From Acanthaster planci (Eukaryota; Echinodermata; Asteroidea; Valvatida; Acanthasteridae), in contig NW_019091490.1 in assembly GCF_001949145.1 (NCBI RefSeq), forward strand, positions 1,411,938-1,475,937: a DNA stretch of 64,000 nucleotides, given 5' to 3'. Shown piece after piece: positions 34,921-48,147 of this stretch. The notes under the pieces are model-generated. The model did not search any database. It was not told where the DNA came from and saw only the letters and a program-made list of their open reading frames with translations. Every line of letters begins with the position of its first letter. The stretch's first letter is position 1. The position numbers and the translations under genes were made by a program.

Positions 34921-37900
34921 GGACCACTTGTCCCCCTCCGTCCAATCTCGCATTCAGTGCTATTTCAAGCGTGATTATAATTACTCACAAATCCAAAGCA
35001 TCCATGTGTCAAAGGGTACAGAAATGACAATCCCGCTTGTTAAAAGTCAGCAAACATTACACTGCACTTTAAGAATAATTGTAATGCGTACTGAGAGCTT
35101 GCCATGCTACCAGCGATCCCGAAGCGCTTGATAATCGTACGTATAGTATATTGCTCGTCCGGCCACGAGACAAATATCAGCCTCTGCCGTCACTGACACC
35201 CATTTGAACTTTGAAAACGGTAAAATTGGGGAGAAATGGAATATGGTTTCACTTTGTAAGAAATCCCCTCACATAAAAACATTCGTCAGCATTACTCCAT
35301 AGTATCTATCCCTTTAAGAGATCAATATATGTGCGGTTGGAAAACCTCCGAAATCTCCGGACAAACCTTTCACGCTGTCGATTGTAATGAACGCTTCCCA
35401 CCGATACAGTTTTTGTCACAATTGAAGATCCACCATTGTGTAATTTGTGGCATGCTAGTCTGCCTGAGTCATGTCTAATGTTTGAGATTGAAGAAAGTTA
35501 AGCTTGACCAAGTCGTGCTAAAATATCCCCCCTTACTGACATGCCCTGCCAACATTGGTAAATCCTCTGAAATATTTTTTTGTTCTTCCATCTTGGTCGC
35601 AGATTTTTTTTTGGGGGGGAGGGGGAAACTCCGGGGTATATTTTGCAAACGGCAGATGCGCCCCGTACTTCGATAAACCCCGGCCCTCTACCCCAACCCT
35701 TCGCCCTGCATCAAGACTCGGGCCCCTGAGTGTTTGGCGTAAGACGCTCGGTAAACAGACTTTTGTGTGTGTATTCCGCACGCACCGACGACGTGCCGTG
35801 GCCTACCTTTAATCCTTCGGGTCGGAGGGCCGTGCCTTCCCCCCTTTTGGGTCGATTTTCTCGGGCCGGCTCTCCCTTTTCTGCCGCTGCTGGACCGTTG
35901 GCTGGGAGGGACATCTCGCGTGTAGATGCAACGCCTGGTCCTTTGACGAGGCATATGGGTAAGATAAGAATCGTAAGACGCAGCCGCGGCCTAAGGTGTG
36001 AGGTCTGTTCTCCCCCCCCCCAAAAAAAACGAACTTACTCTCTGCTTTTGTCACAAAAGGCTTTTGTAAAAATGTGAAAATCAGAGCTATTGATTTCAAT
36101 TTTGTGTTGGAATTGGAAGTCATTATGAAACTGTCTATTTCTTTATCTACATTGCATTGTTTTACATGTTTGAATGTTGAGACTAATGTGTAATGTTTGT
36201 GTTGCGCAAATTCAATGAATGTACACTTTTAAATTGTGTTTTTCCTTTTTCAAAGAAAATAATGTGGACAGAGTGCCATACTTAATAAAAGATCTCTCTC
36301 TGATATATCTCTGCCACCGTTCTGTTCCCTGTTGGATAAGTTTACCTGCATAATCTATTTTCTTCGAATCACCTCTCATCCGGGGGCGGATCCCCTCCCC
36401 TCCCCTAATCTCAGCTCTCCTTGGCTTGATCTTTTTGATACTTAGCATGCATGTTGAGACTTTCATCTTGAGTATATTTGTGAATTTTCAATGTAATCAA
36501 GGACAAGGTTTCGCATAAATGATCATTTGTAATTTGAAGAAGACATAGGCGACGGCCTACGGTATGTCTGATTTTCATGAAACTGGTGCCAGAATAATTG
36601 TAAGACGTTGCTCGAAAACTCCATCGCATTGCACCGATATCGCAGAGGGATTTTCGAGGGGGGGGGTTGCATATTTCACCCTGCTCTTTTAGGGTTAATA
36701 CTCAACGTTCACCAAACAAAAGTCAGTTGCGAGAGAACAAACAATTCGAGTTTTTGCCGTCATTTTTACAAGATGCGTTTTTACTGCACACTCTCTGACG
36801 TGACTCGACTGAAAATGTTCGCAAATATGGAAGCCACCAGTCCCCCCTCACGGAACGAGAAGAGCCGGGGGCGCTCGATCTGGTTTCGATGAAACGCCTG
36901 ATAGAACAAAAACAATCACGGCGTTCTTTTTCCACGGGGGAACATAGCTCGCGATGCGAATAAAATTAAATAAATAAATAGACACTGTACCTTGACAGAA
37001 TGCCCCGGCTGCACACTGTCTCCCCCCCCTCCGCTGACGATTCCTCGCCGTTCAGAGGTAAAATGCTCCGAGTCGCCCAACTACCACCGTGTTACAATAT
37101 AAAATGGAAATGGAAAAGACAGGGTATGTCTCTGTGCGTTTATCCGCAAGCGTTCGACCCGGGCGCCAGTTAAACGAAAGGCCAGATCGATCGGAGGTTG
37201 TGATCGGGCCCTTTGGAAAATTTTGTCCACTTTTTTTCCCCCTGAAATTGAAATCCCCCCCCCCTCATTTTGATTCTTAAAGTGGCAGTCGCTGTGAGGA
37301 GGAGGTCCAGCTTCTTCACAATCATCTGAATTTCATTAACGGTTTTAGCAAGTTTCTTCAGTATTTTTTTTGGAATTGGGTATTAAGGCCAAGCGATCCG
37401 TTACATAATTTACATAGCGATGAAAATAACATTAGTGCCTGATTCACAAGGTCAGAACTAAAATGTATTATCATTCCTATTGCGCCAATTTCCATTGCCT
37501 AAAATGAGGAATAATAATCAATGCACATCTTGGGAAGCACGATTCTTCAATGAGGAGCCGACAGAGTGTTATAATGAGCCTTCCCAAATTTAACTGCGTC
37601 ACTACAAGCCGCAAGTGGGCCTCTTCCCGCCCTATTTATACCCAGATTTTCTCCATTTTGCCCCCCTTGGAGTTGACTGCTGTTGTCATGACTGCAGTGA
37701 CGAGTGGCCGAAGTGAGGTAGTCCGGATCTCCTTGGGAGGAAACTGTAGACCTGTCCGTGGAGACGGTTGTGAAAACCGTCAATGACCACTACTGCACAG
37801 AGCTGTCTGTCGAGAGAGTAGCGCCAACGTCATACTTTGGGAACCAAAATGGCTGCTCATTATTGTGTGCAGTGCAGCATGCAGCTATTGTGTACTCATT

Positions 37901-38214
37901 GTCTATGGGAACCGACACATAATCCACCATTTTGGCTCCACCAATGGACTCTCTCTACCACCGCCTACCTTGCACAGCATCTGTTCTCTCGTGGAGGTAG
38001 GAATGGTTCTCTTCAGGCGTTAACTCTGCATAATCCTGGCAGAGTACCCCCTGCTACTCGTAAGGAAAATGACAAATGGAAAGAGCGACCAACGTAGGGA
38101 TGGATAGATCAGTTGGCAGAGCACCGTTCTTATTAAGCCAGGATAGGCCAATCAGATAGATGCAATTTGTTTTCCGTAGGAGCCCTGTCAAGACATGCAT
38201 CCAGTTTTAGAGGA

Positions 38215-38366
38215 TGGAGTAAAACCTCGGACAAGAGTTAACGGAAAACGCCCTGAATCGGGTAGGGACTGAAAAGCCCAAACCACAGTGCGGCTTTGGT
38301 TGGATTCGAACCCCAGCCGGAGAAGTAGAATGCTAGGACAGCAGGCGCTGCGCCAACCCGACTCCC
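38215..38366 (-). mobile_element. tRNA-derived SINE, minus strand
   Basis: On the minus strand, an A-box-like GTTGGCGCAGCGCC (complement of about 38345-38358) and a B-box GGTTCGAATCC (complement of 38302-38312) are about 35 nt apart, as in tRNA promoters. They are followed by a non-tRNA body containing TCAGTCCCTACCCGATTC. The order A-box, B-box, unrelated body is that of a tRNA-derived SINE. A separate A-box-like word on the + strand at about 38106-38122 (ATCAGTTGGCAGAGC) has no matching B-box. Confidence 0.6.
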
Positions 38367-38412
38367 AGACGATTCACGTATTCATAGCGTAAATGACGCG
38401 GCGCTCGTGTGG

Positions 38413-38600
38413 TATAAAACTTACCCTGTGCTTGCACTCTTGAAAAAAAATCTCTCAATGCTGCGGACGCGGTCGACTGTTCGCGCGGAGCCCGTTCTGC
38501 CAGCTTTAAACCGTATACGCGCCAGAGATCGACACCACCGCAGCCCGCTCGCAGCAGGTTCGCGTTGTTCCCCGCCTCCGGCACCCGTTTTCACGGGAGA
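38413..38600 (+). promoter_or_regulatory. Possible TATA promoter and first exon
   Basis: TATAAAA at 38413-38419 would place transcription start near 38443. The GC-rich, CpG-containing stretch that follows ends at a consensus donor (GAGA|GTAAGT, GT at 38601). This could be a non-coding 5' exon of FoxD, a separate transcript, or chance. The only open frame across it is short and unremarkable. No downstream acceptor could be tied to it. Confidence 0.2.
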
Positions 38601-41600
38601 GTAAGTTTATAGATTTTCACGTCAACTTGGCTGGCAATTTTTTTCTGTTCTCCTCCGTGCTAAAATAAGACGCACTGTTTTGAAGCACGTCGCAGTAGGC
38701 AATGTTTATGCAGTCTGACCCTCGCGCACCCGTGTGTGTCTTTTTATTGAATCAAGAATCGAGGGAAAGTTACATACGCCACCAAAAGATAATAACGCTT
38801 TCGGTGAACTAAGGTTTACAAAAAACTCTGTATTTGTACATATTGGATGTATTTCGCAAGTTCCCTTTCGAGCCCTTAAGAAAAAGTTATCCTTTTGGGG
38901 AATTCCTTTTTTTTGGGGGGGGCCAAAAATGTGCGATCTCTGTGTTGTCTTTTACTGTTTCCGTCCTCATCGTTTTGAATGTTATTTATTATCCATTTTT
39001 GTGTAAATTAGTTTTAGGAACTGCATTTCTCTCTTTTTTATTGAAGGTGTATTAAATCTCAATTTGTAATATTGTTTTACAATAAATATTGTGTTATAAG
39101 AGAGTAAATCAAAATTGAAATCTTGGCCTCATCTTGATGGCTTTTGTCGGGATGTGAGGGTAAGTTTGGGGCTTCGTGATCGTTTTTTTGAGAGAAAGGA
39201 AGAGAATTGAAATGTGTGCGGGTGCGCTAACCTTATATATAATGGACCTGTGAACAAAAAGATGTCCGCACGATGCAGGAAGGTGCGGACTCACCCACGT
39301 CCACAGGACGCTTTCCCGTCTCTGATAAAGATGTTTAGAGGCATTTTGGGGTAGGGGTCATCTGCCGTAAAAGGAAGATGAACAGTCAAGGAAACATTTT
39401 ACAAAAATCCAGCTGAAAATCGTGCTAAAGTAAAATGAGTTTTATCAGCGAGTTTTCTTAACCGCATTTAAGCAAAGGAAAGTCCACACTAGGTATGTAG
39501 TTTCTCTCTGTGTGTGTGTGGGGGGGTACGGCCCAGTTTGTCCCCCGATCTGCCAGCCCCCCCCCAAGTTCAACGAACACGGCCCCAAATTTAATTCACG
39601 TGACCCATATATCCCCTCTGGTCGTCTTGTTTGTCTCCTTTACCTGGTTCTCAAAAGTTGTTGAAGACAGTGATCTTAAACTTCTGATTGGCCCGCTTGC
39701 TCCTCGATCTCATGAAATGGACCCAGTTAGATTCACTCCCAAATGCCAAACGGCCGTCATCTTCTTCTCCCTTGACGGGGAGAGGAGAGTCCAGATTGGC
39801 CGAGTGAGCGAATAATCCTTCCGCGATGGCTCTTTTCAGCACCCGCAATTTATTACTCCGGCAAGCCCCTGCCAACCGCCGGCCAAGCCCCGTCCAACTC
39901 CCATGTCAAAACCTCCTCAGCACCCGTCATCAAATCAGTACCGAACCACCGAGATTTTGTCTTCTTTTTTCTTCTGTTAGATCTGGAAAATGTGTATATA
40001 CAAATATATTTTCTGTCGGTCAGAAGCCTACTCCCGTGTCATCAGCCTAGTCCCGATGACGCGCAGACGAAAATTGAATAGGCTATTTTTAAGACCGAGA
40101 ATCATCTCGGGGAAATGTCGTGTCTGTTAATTTGCTTTAATCGAATCCTGCATGGGTCCAAACAGTTAGGAACATTACTCCCTGAAAGTTGAGAGATGAG
40201 TAGTTTTTTTTTTTTAGATCTACATAGAAAACGAAAATATCAAGAAAGACTCAGGTTATCAGCTCGGACTGAGCTCAGAGAAACAGACCTCGATTTTTTG
40301 GCATAGTATTTGTACGGGCGGTGAAAGTTGGCCGTTTTGCACCTGTCGTGAATGTTGTCAAGTTTTGCCTAAAAATGTGCATTCGCTCAATTGCTTTTGA
40401 AAAGGGCACCATTTTCCGCCGGTATAATTTGCCAGTATTCGTGGTGTTTTGGTGTTTATAGATATGGTGTTTGAGATCCTTTAGCAGTTTGTGAGAAACG
40501 TTCATAATGCTTTCGGACTGACGGTCAGCCATGGCTTTCCAGCCACTGCATGTCGAAAATACGACTGCAATCAGAGAGAGAGACACTTCCGCAGATGGTC
40601 ATCTCTTGTGCTCCCATCTGATGGATGTATTTGGTGCACGCTGGGGGTCCCTCGCACGTTCTTTGATCATCAGTGCTCGGGCGTGGCCGGGAAGGGTGGC
40701 AATACTCCGGGGGGGGAGGGGAAGGAGGTGAGGCAGAGCGTTCAGCGATGGGTAGCAAAGAGTCAAGCCATTGACAATGGGGAGGGGGCAATACCGAGGC
40801 GTTTGCAATCAAATTGAAGATCTTCTTTCATAACATTTCCCCTCGTTATTTTTCTTTATCCCCTCCTTTTGAGGGGGGTTGCGGCTTTGCAATCCTCCTG
40901 CGCCCCCATCCACCAGTGGCTTGTAATCACTGCCACTTACAGGAATGATTTCTGTCATCGGGATGTGTTAATTCTCTTTTTTTCTATCTTCGACATTCAT
41001 AATTCCTTCGTTCTCTTCTCATTCGATCACGCAAACCAACCCTAACCCCACACGAGATATGCCCCAGTGATCTAAAGTACAGGTGAATTGAAATTGAAAT
41101 TAGAACTCGCTCTCTGTTACCAGGTCGAACTTCTTGTTTTGAAACGATCGGGGTTCGTCATAAAAGTTTAAACGCCCGATAAATATGAAGGCGGCAAATA
41201 CCGAGTTGTCTAAATAAACTGCTCCGGTTTGACTCAGCGCTTGTGAGAAGAGACCCGTAAATCAACTGCTCAGACCAACGCGCAACTCGATCGGGGGAAT
41301 GGGATCATGCAGGATCCAATGTAGCAAAATGCAAAGCGTGCTCCTGCACTTTGAAGTTCAGAATAACAGACGTTGCCTTCAAGTCGTGCGGGTGGCCATG
41401 GTTTGCAGAAATATCACCTTCCATTTTGGTTGAGTGTCAATTTTACCTCCGATTCCCCTATTAGACTTTTGCAAAGGGGGGGGGGTCATATTTTCATTGG
41501 AAAATGAGCAGTTAGTGTTTATTATTTAGTGTTTTGATAGGTCCGCGGGATCGGAAAATGAGCCTGTTCTTGAACGTGCTGACGGCCAGCCGCAGTTTAG

Positions 41601-42578
41601 CCTGCCACTGGTAGGCAAACCTATATGACCGTTATAAGCAGTGCATTAGTGACCGTTTCCAAGAAGCGGTACCTAACTTTTCACTCGGCCTCCAAAGTGC
41701 ACTGTCGACTACGTCACGGGGAACAGCAAAAAGAAGCCTTGCTTAAAGGTTATCAGAGTGGCTGTCTTAATTGACAATATTTCATTCGTCATGTGATAAG
41801 AGAGAGCGTGTTACTTTGTTTCATGTGGCGAGCTATACCCTGTCGGAATGATCCGTCAACTCCCGCAAAAATTACTCTGCATGTTTTTGTGGGAACAGCT
41901 ATCAAACTCGACTTGACGAGTCGTCGTTTTCTGTTTGTTTCTTTCACCGTTAAGTCTGGAAGTGGTCGAGTTGATTTGCACCTCTTAGTTAAGGTTTATC
42001 TTTGAACATACAGGAAACTCAAGAATCTGGCTCGTTACGAACTTAATTGTTCATGGCATGTCGCGTTGACTCTAAGAGAACCATGGGGAGTGTTCTCTTC
42101 GACTCTTCGAACGGTAGGCGACATGACTTAAAAAGATATTCAAGGAAGAGATTAATTTTTTCTGTCTTTTGTGATACTGCTTTTGAAGGCATGGTGCATA
42201 ATTACGTTTTTTAAATGCGACGAAAAAGGAAACACAACAAACCAGCGCCACCCCCCCCAAAAAAGATGAAAACATGCTTTTTTTTTTTGTTTTAGAATTT
42301 TGAGTTTTTTTCAGTCACAATTTCATGACTCTCATGACATTAGTTTTTCATCTTGTATGGATCTCTCATAGCCAACCCGACACCAACTATTCCTTTGAAA
42401 TTCCTTGGACCGCGCTCGTTATAAAAATTAATGTGGTGTCATCCTTATAGCTTTTGGCTGTTTGGAAACCCTAGGGATAATCGGCTACACAGAAACTTCT
42501 CCAACACAAGTATTACCATCGCTTGATTAGAGCACAAAGCGGGCCCAACTGTTAATAAGCATCACTCGATGAGAATTA

Positions 42579-42600
42579 AGAGAGAGAGAGAAGGAGAGAG
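42579..42600. repeat. (AG)n microsatellite
   Basis: AG dinucleotide run with one interruption. Confidence 0.9.
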
Positions 42601-43029
42601 TGAAGACGATGAAGGCGATAACGAGTAGGACTGTGTAAGTCACATCAGATTGTGCCCACAGGGCAACCAAAACAAACCGATTTTTCACGTAATTCTCAGG
42701 AAAACACCTCCAAGTTTGGACAGGCCTCACAACTCTCTCTCGAGCGGGGAAAGAAACGGTGAACTATTGGAGGGATCTAAAGCGAAGGTTGAATGCATTT
42801 ATAGAGGAGGTTAGGGAGACAGTGATGAGATCATAGCAGAGTGGATAAACACGACACGAATCCGTGTACTTGTGTTGTGACTGTGCTCGAGGTGGACGGG
42901 GGCCTGGCCGCGGGCTTCCGGCAACCGACCGTCCTCTGATCTCGGTTGTACCGTTCGCTGCCACGTAATCCCCCGCCCGTGCCAGGCCTACAACCCACCC
43001 CGGCAAAACAAGCTGCTGCCATCTCCGTG

Positions 43030-43049
43030 TATATATATATATATATATA
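43030..43049. repeat. (TA)10 microsatellite
   Basis: Perfect alternating TA, ten units. Confidence 0.97.
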
Positions 43050-46000
43050 AACACGGGCCGGGACTCCCGGAGAATCGGTCATCGGCAGACGAGGACATTG
43101 CAGGCGGGGGGATTAGAGGCGGTTTCACGCGGGACTCCAGGCCCCGCTATTGTACAAGAAGGGCGGACTGGCCAGGGCCCGCTGTTGTGAAAATGTTAGC
43201 GGCTTACTCTCCCACCCTGGGCTGTTTTCACGCCGTGTACAAGCAATTTACGCGTGCGAGCGGAGATGTTTTGATACGGTTGGGGCTCGTGAGCGCCCCT
43301 AATGAGGTTGCCGCTGTGCGCAGTTGTCATTCCTTAAAGACAAAGAACACACGATGCAGTTTTTTTTAGATTTTTTTTTCCTGAGTCACAGAAACTGCCG
43401 CCAAGCACTCTGTAATAATGCCCACTCTATAAACTTTCAGCCCTCCACTGCCGCCCGCGACCCCCCCCCATGACAGTTTGGTCTGTTATCGTATGTGCTC
43501 GTTGCTATGTTCACTGTCACTGTTTCACTTAACCGACTACCAGCGCTTGGGTCGGGTTGCAAGGAAGGATGTTTTTTAATTCCAAAATTCCCCTTCCAAT
43601 GTTGGCCAAAACTGGCCTGCGTGGCTCATGCTTCACCATTACGTGATAGCGCCCTCTGTTGTACTCAATTACCATGGCGTTCGATTGCAGTAGCCCAATA
43701 TGTCGAGCATGCAGTGAGTCCATCGGCGGAGAACCGCACTAGTATCACGAGAGTGTGCAGTGTGCATGCGTGAAAAATAACTTCGACGACAATATGCCTT
43801 ATTTAGTCCTGTAATGGCAGACCTATTTGCCAGTTTTTGTTTCACGGTTACGCCTTACTTTAGCATTCCAACGGGCTAATTGAATGGCCAATGAGCATCG
43901 AAAACAGAGAGACCACGTGTTTACTACGGCAACCCCTTCAATATGGTGACTTTCTCAAAAACAGTGGCCTCTGTACTGCATGTCCTCAGAGGTTACATGG
44001 TTTGAAATCGTTAGGCAACGGTTTCTTCTGAGTTCTTTTCCATATAACTTCCATTTTCAATACAATCATGACTATTTGCAGTAATTGTAAAACATAGAGT
44101 CACTTTTCAAATCAATCTGTGTTTGACCTGTGCTGTGGTTGGAAAAAATCCCAAACTTTCGCTCTGCTCCTCTCGATCTCTTCCCAAAATGTCTGCCAAT
44201 TCTCGTTACTCTACCACGGCAGAAGGGCTGGGCCCGAGGGTTGCGTCTCCGGCCAGCCTAGGCTACATACGGGCATAGCGAGCTGTACGGTACAGCCGGT
44301 GTGAGGCCGGGTACGGGGATTGATGTGGAAGTGTATGGAACTCCGGCAGAGATAGGTAAAAAAAAAAAATCGCCCGCAACGGCCTGTATTCTTGTTTTCT
44401 TTGGCCAGCTTCTTTGCTGGGAATTTTGGGGGTTAATTATCGAGGCTGCCAACGCCGTCGTTTTTGTCTTCTTTTTGGGGGGAGGGGTCTTCGATCTCAC
44501 GGCCGGCCGATGGCTCACGGAATGAATATTTGATTCCAGTTTGTATCGGGCTGAGCACAAAATCGAGAGTAGTAAAGTGAATCCACGGTGGAAAATGCAG
44601 CGAGTTGACGGGATTTAGCAGGGGAGACACAACGTCCTAGACAAACAGACCGACGGAAAAATTAGCAGACAAACCAACCGGACTACTGAAGTAAAGAACA
44701 ATAATAATAAACAGTGCTATTTTGGTTTGAAGGAAAAATAAAACAAACAAATAGTTACTTATCGAAGAAGAATGATTTCCACAAGTAGAGCACTGACAAA
44801 CGTAGAAGAAGAGCCGGAAATAAAGAGAATGGTTGTTAAAAAGTAAGAAGATAGAGGAACAAAACCTCAGCTATATCCAAACAAATATGGTCATGCTGGC
44901 TTTGCATTAAATAGTGGCCGTATCAAAGTGAGGTTTTTGCTGTCACTTGCCACAGACCTTTGTAAGCTACCCCTTCATTTCAAATACTTTCACCCCCCCT
45001 TGATTTTTATCTGCGCCACACGTCACCGCCACGGTTAAGCATTTCCCCAATGTTATAATACTAAGCTCATTGCATTCATGTATAAAGCTACACTCGCTGA
45101 ATGCTTTGCCCCTTCGTGCCAGTTGGTCCAAGGTTGGATTGAGAGGCATCTGGCAGAGAAGTCACTCGGGTGGAAACTCGATCTGCACATTTTGGAATTG
45201 AAATAAACTGCACCCTCCCCGTTTCCCAGCCGCATTGAAGTTGGAGACGAAGGTGTTACGCGTGACTTGAGGACATGCCTGCTTGGCCCAATCGCCTCAT
45301 CTGGTGGATCCAGTTTTCCTAGAATTAACATTGAAACTGCGTGCAGATCACTTTTTACATCGGTCCCGTTGAAGAGAGCACATCCTTTGTAATGGTGTAA
45401 ATAGGTTGCCGAGGGAGTAAAACTGCGAACCCACTCACGTCATTATAGCCCATCATTTCGACTGTCCAATTTCTCGCGTCTGTTTCCGCGTGCGCTTCTG
45501 GAAACAACATGCGCCCCCAAATGCTACATTATTCAGGCGTATGCTTTGTCGGCCGTAATTGTATTCCATCGTAATATTTTCAGCGCTTTTGTTGCCGTTG
45601 AGCCCGAAAGAAAAATTACGATGCTATAATCTCTCCGCAGGGATGCGTGCGTTTGATAGATTGCAGTTGCGCACCGTTTATTTAAATGCGGCGCGCCCTT
45701 GAAACATTTGAGATAAGAAAATTAATTAATCATGTTGTAGCGAAAGAGTTCATCCATCAATGTCCGGATGGCGATGCTTCCCCCCTCCCTTGTCGGAGAA
45801 AGTATCTTTAAAAACCAACAAAAATGAAACACGTCAGCAGCATCAGTGGTCACTGATTAGAACACAAGCGAAATGAAAATTATCTAAAAGAGCTATCATA
45901 AGCAAAACAAAAACAAAAAACAAAAAAATTAAGATTTGCATGCTCGGTGCTTTACAGTTTTGCGTGTTGATTCAATGCAGTTCGTGTAAGGATTTTTCGA

Positions 46001-46406
46001 AAATTTACCTGAGAATCGGAGATGTCGTACCCTTGCTGCGTCACGCGTTTGTACCTCTAGGCCTAATGTATGTAAAACAAATGATTTCGTCCATGCCATG
46101 CGGGGTAAATCCAAAGTTGATGTACGAAATGTCCATGCGTGAGTTTCTTCACACCAGAATGTATCCAAAACAATAATATATATACTGAAAATGAATGTGG
46201 CAAACTTTTCACAAAATGCATTCTTTAACACGGCTTGTCTCGAGGGCTGTTGGGCTGAGAATGATCGGTTTTAAATGAGAATGGACATGACATTTGATCC
46301 GGTGGGTGTGTGTGGGGGGGGGCTACATCATGATTATCTGCAGCCGAAACTGTCTGGTGATCGATTTGCAAAAAAATGACATTTTCTACATAACAGTGCA
46401 ACATGG

Positions 46407-46620
46407 CAGTGGCGAAGCTAGGATTTTACTAGTGGAGGGTGCAAAGGAGGCACCAGCATCTTATGGGGGCACCAGCTTTCAGTGGTGTGGTGTTTTGGGA
46501 CACGTTTTTGTTAGCCGTGTTCAATATCCATTCATCCTTTGCTTCAGTGGGGGCACAGGGGGGGGGGGGCACAAGGAATGGGGGAATTCCCCCACCCCCC
46601 TCCCCGTGGCTACGCCACTG
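46407..46620. mobile_element. hAT-type MITE with exact 8-bp target-site duplication
   Basis: The element begins CAGTGGCGAAGCTAGG and ends with the complement of CAGTGGCGTAGCCACG. It is flanked by identical CAACATGG copies at 46399-46406 and 46621-46628. CAGTGGCG termini with 8-bp duplications define the hAT superfamily. The 214-bp interior has no transposase and includes long G and C runs, so it is non-autonomous. The exact duplication suggests a fairly recent insertion. It sits about 2.1 kb upstream of the FoxD start. Confidence 0.9.
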
Positions 46621-48111
46621 CAACATGGTCATCAGGCACCGGGGGTTATAGAATGAGCAGCAATTCCACCTGTTAATGGAGACCTGTACAGATGTCATTC
46701 TATGTGCATGTGCTTGTCGAACGAACGTCATTACTGTCGCTCTCACTGCAAAAATGCATCGCCAACAATGATTTATATAACGGGTTTTGCCCTTACCCAA
46801 CAATGATCTTTACCATCACAATCCGTTTGACACGTCCGAAAGCGCACCACATTTTACAAAGAAAGCCTTGGCTTTAAGTTGCGGATAATATCCAATTAAC
46901 ATTCAATAACATTTGATAGCAATCTTGGCCAAGAAGATCTCGTAACAATTAAAATGGATTATTTATTACAAAGTGCCAAATATTTTTTCCTATTTTTAGC
47001 GAAGCTTGAGGAAAGCGCCAGTAGCAGCAATCGTATATCTCTCACAGATATTCCTTGACATCCTTTATGAAAACTTCTACTGAATGGCGTTTTCTACTGG
47101 TCATTTTCATGTAAATCGAGAAATAAATAGAATAAGATGACGATTTTTAAATCTAGTATCTGCACTCCCCAACAATAAGTTTCTCTGTCTCTGTACGAGC
47201 TAAATCCTAGTCTTATTCTGTCTTTCTGGAATTCAGTTGTAGATTGGATTAAGATAAAGCCTTATCCATGTCCGCAAGATCACGAAAAGTGAGACTGTCC
47301 TATCAACATTCGATGAGCCATGGCCTCATGGATTGATTTGCCACCCTATGCACTGTACACGCAATGTGGGTACACTGCTGACTTCCACGTCAACAAAAAC
47401 GATGAACAAAATGGCCTTCCACGGTAGTTCTTGATTTTTCTCTACCGGAGATTATTTTCTAATTATTTCCACGCAAGTGGTGCAGATTTTGAGATCATTT
47501 CTGCTTAATTTTCTTGTAAATGCCATGGATTTGTTTTTTCTTAGCATTTCTGAAACAGGTAGGTTCACAGACCGTGGTACTGCTTCACACGAAACAGTGT
47601 TACATGTACATGTACTCGGTTTGACTTAGTAGCGAGCGAGACGGTAGGCGTGGCTACGAAGCAGTGATGTCCATACGCTGACAGCCCGTCAAGCCAGCCA
47701 ACCAATCAGATCCTTCCTGTTGCTGCGAGCGTCCTGCCACGCGAGGGCGCCCTTCTTCGCCACCGTAAAGTTATCGCAGATAATGATCTGGCCGTACCAA
47801 CACGCGTGTACGTACATGTATATATTAGTTTCTGTAACTGGACTCACCCGCAATCTATCAGACCGAGGGGTGCGCGGGGCGGCCGCGAGAACGTGATCTG
47901 GATTGGTTGTCGATGTTTAATTTCCCCCCGATTTGTGGGGGCAAATCTTGGAAGAATCCGTCTTTCTCCTTCAGGGCCGCAGCATAGATTGACGGGATAA
48001 CGGGCGACGTGACCCCGGCATCCCATCGCCAGTGTGCTCACGTCATAATGTTTGATGCGCTACAATCACCTAATTATCAAAGATAGGCGTACACAAGTGT
48101 TGAGCAAACTT

Positions 48112-48126
48112 CATTGATATGCAAAT
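48112..48126 (+). promoter_or_regulatory. SOX-OCT-like composite site upstream of FoxD
   Basis: CATTGATATGCAAAT is a perfect octamer ATGCAAAT (48119-48126) one base downstream of a SOX-like CATTGA. The vertebrate SOX2-POU5F1 composite is CATTGT-N-ATGCAAAT; this has the same 15-bp layout with one mismatch in the SOX half. It lies about 620 bp upstream of the FoxD ATG, with TAATTA and GATA-like words just 5'. Given that Sox and POU factors control FoxD genes in neural crest and pluripotent cells of vertebrates, a role here is plausible but unproved. Confidence 0.45.
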
Positions 48127-48147
48127 GAACCGACGTCCAGCCGACAA

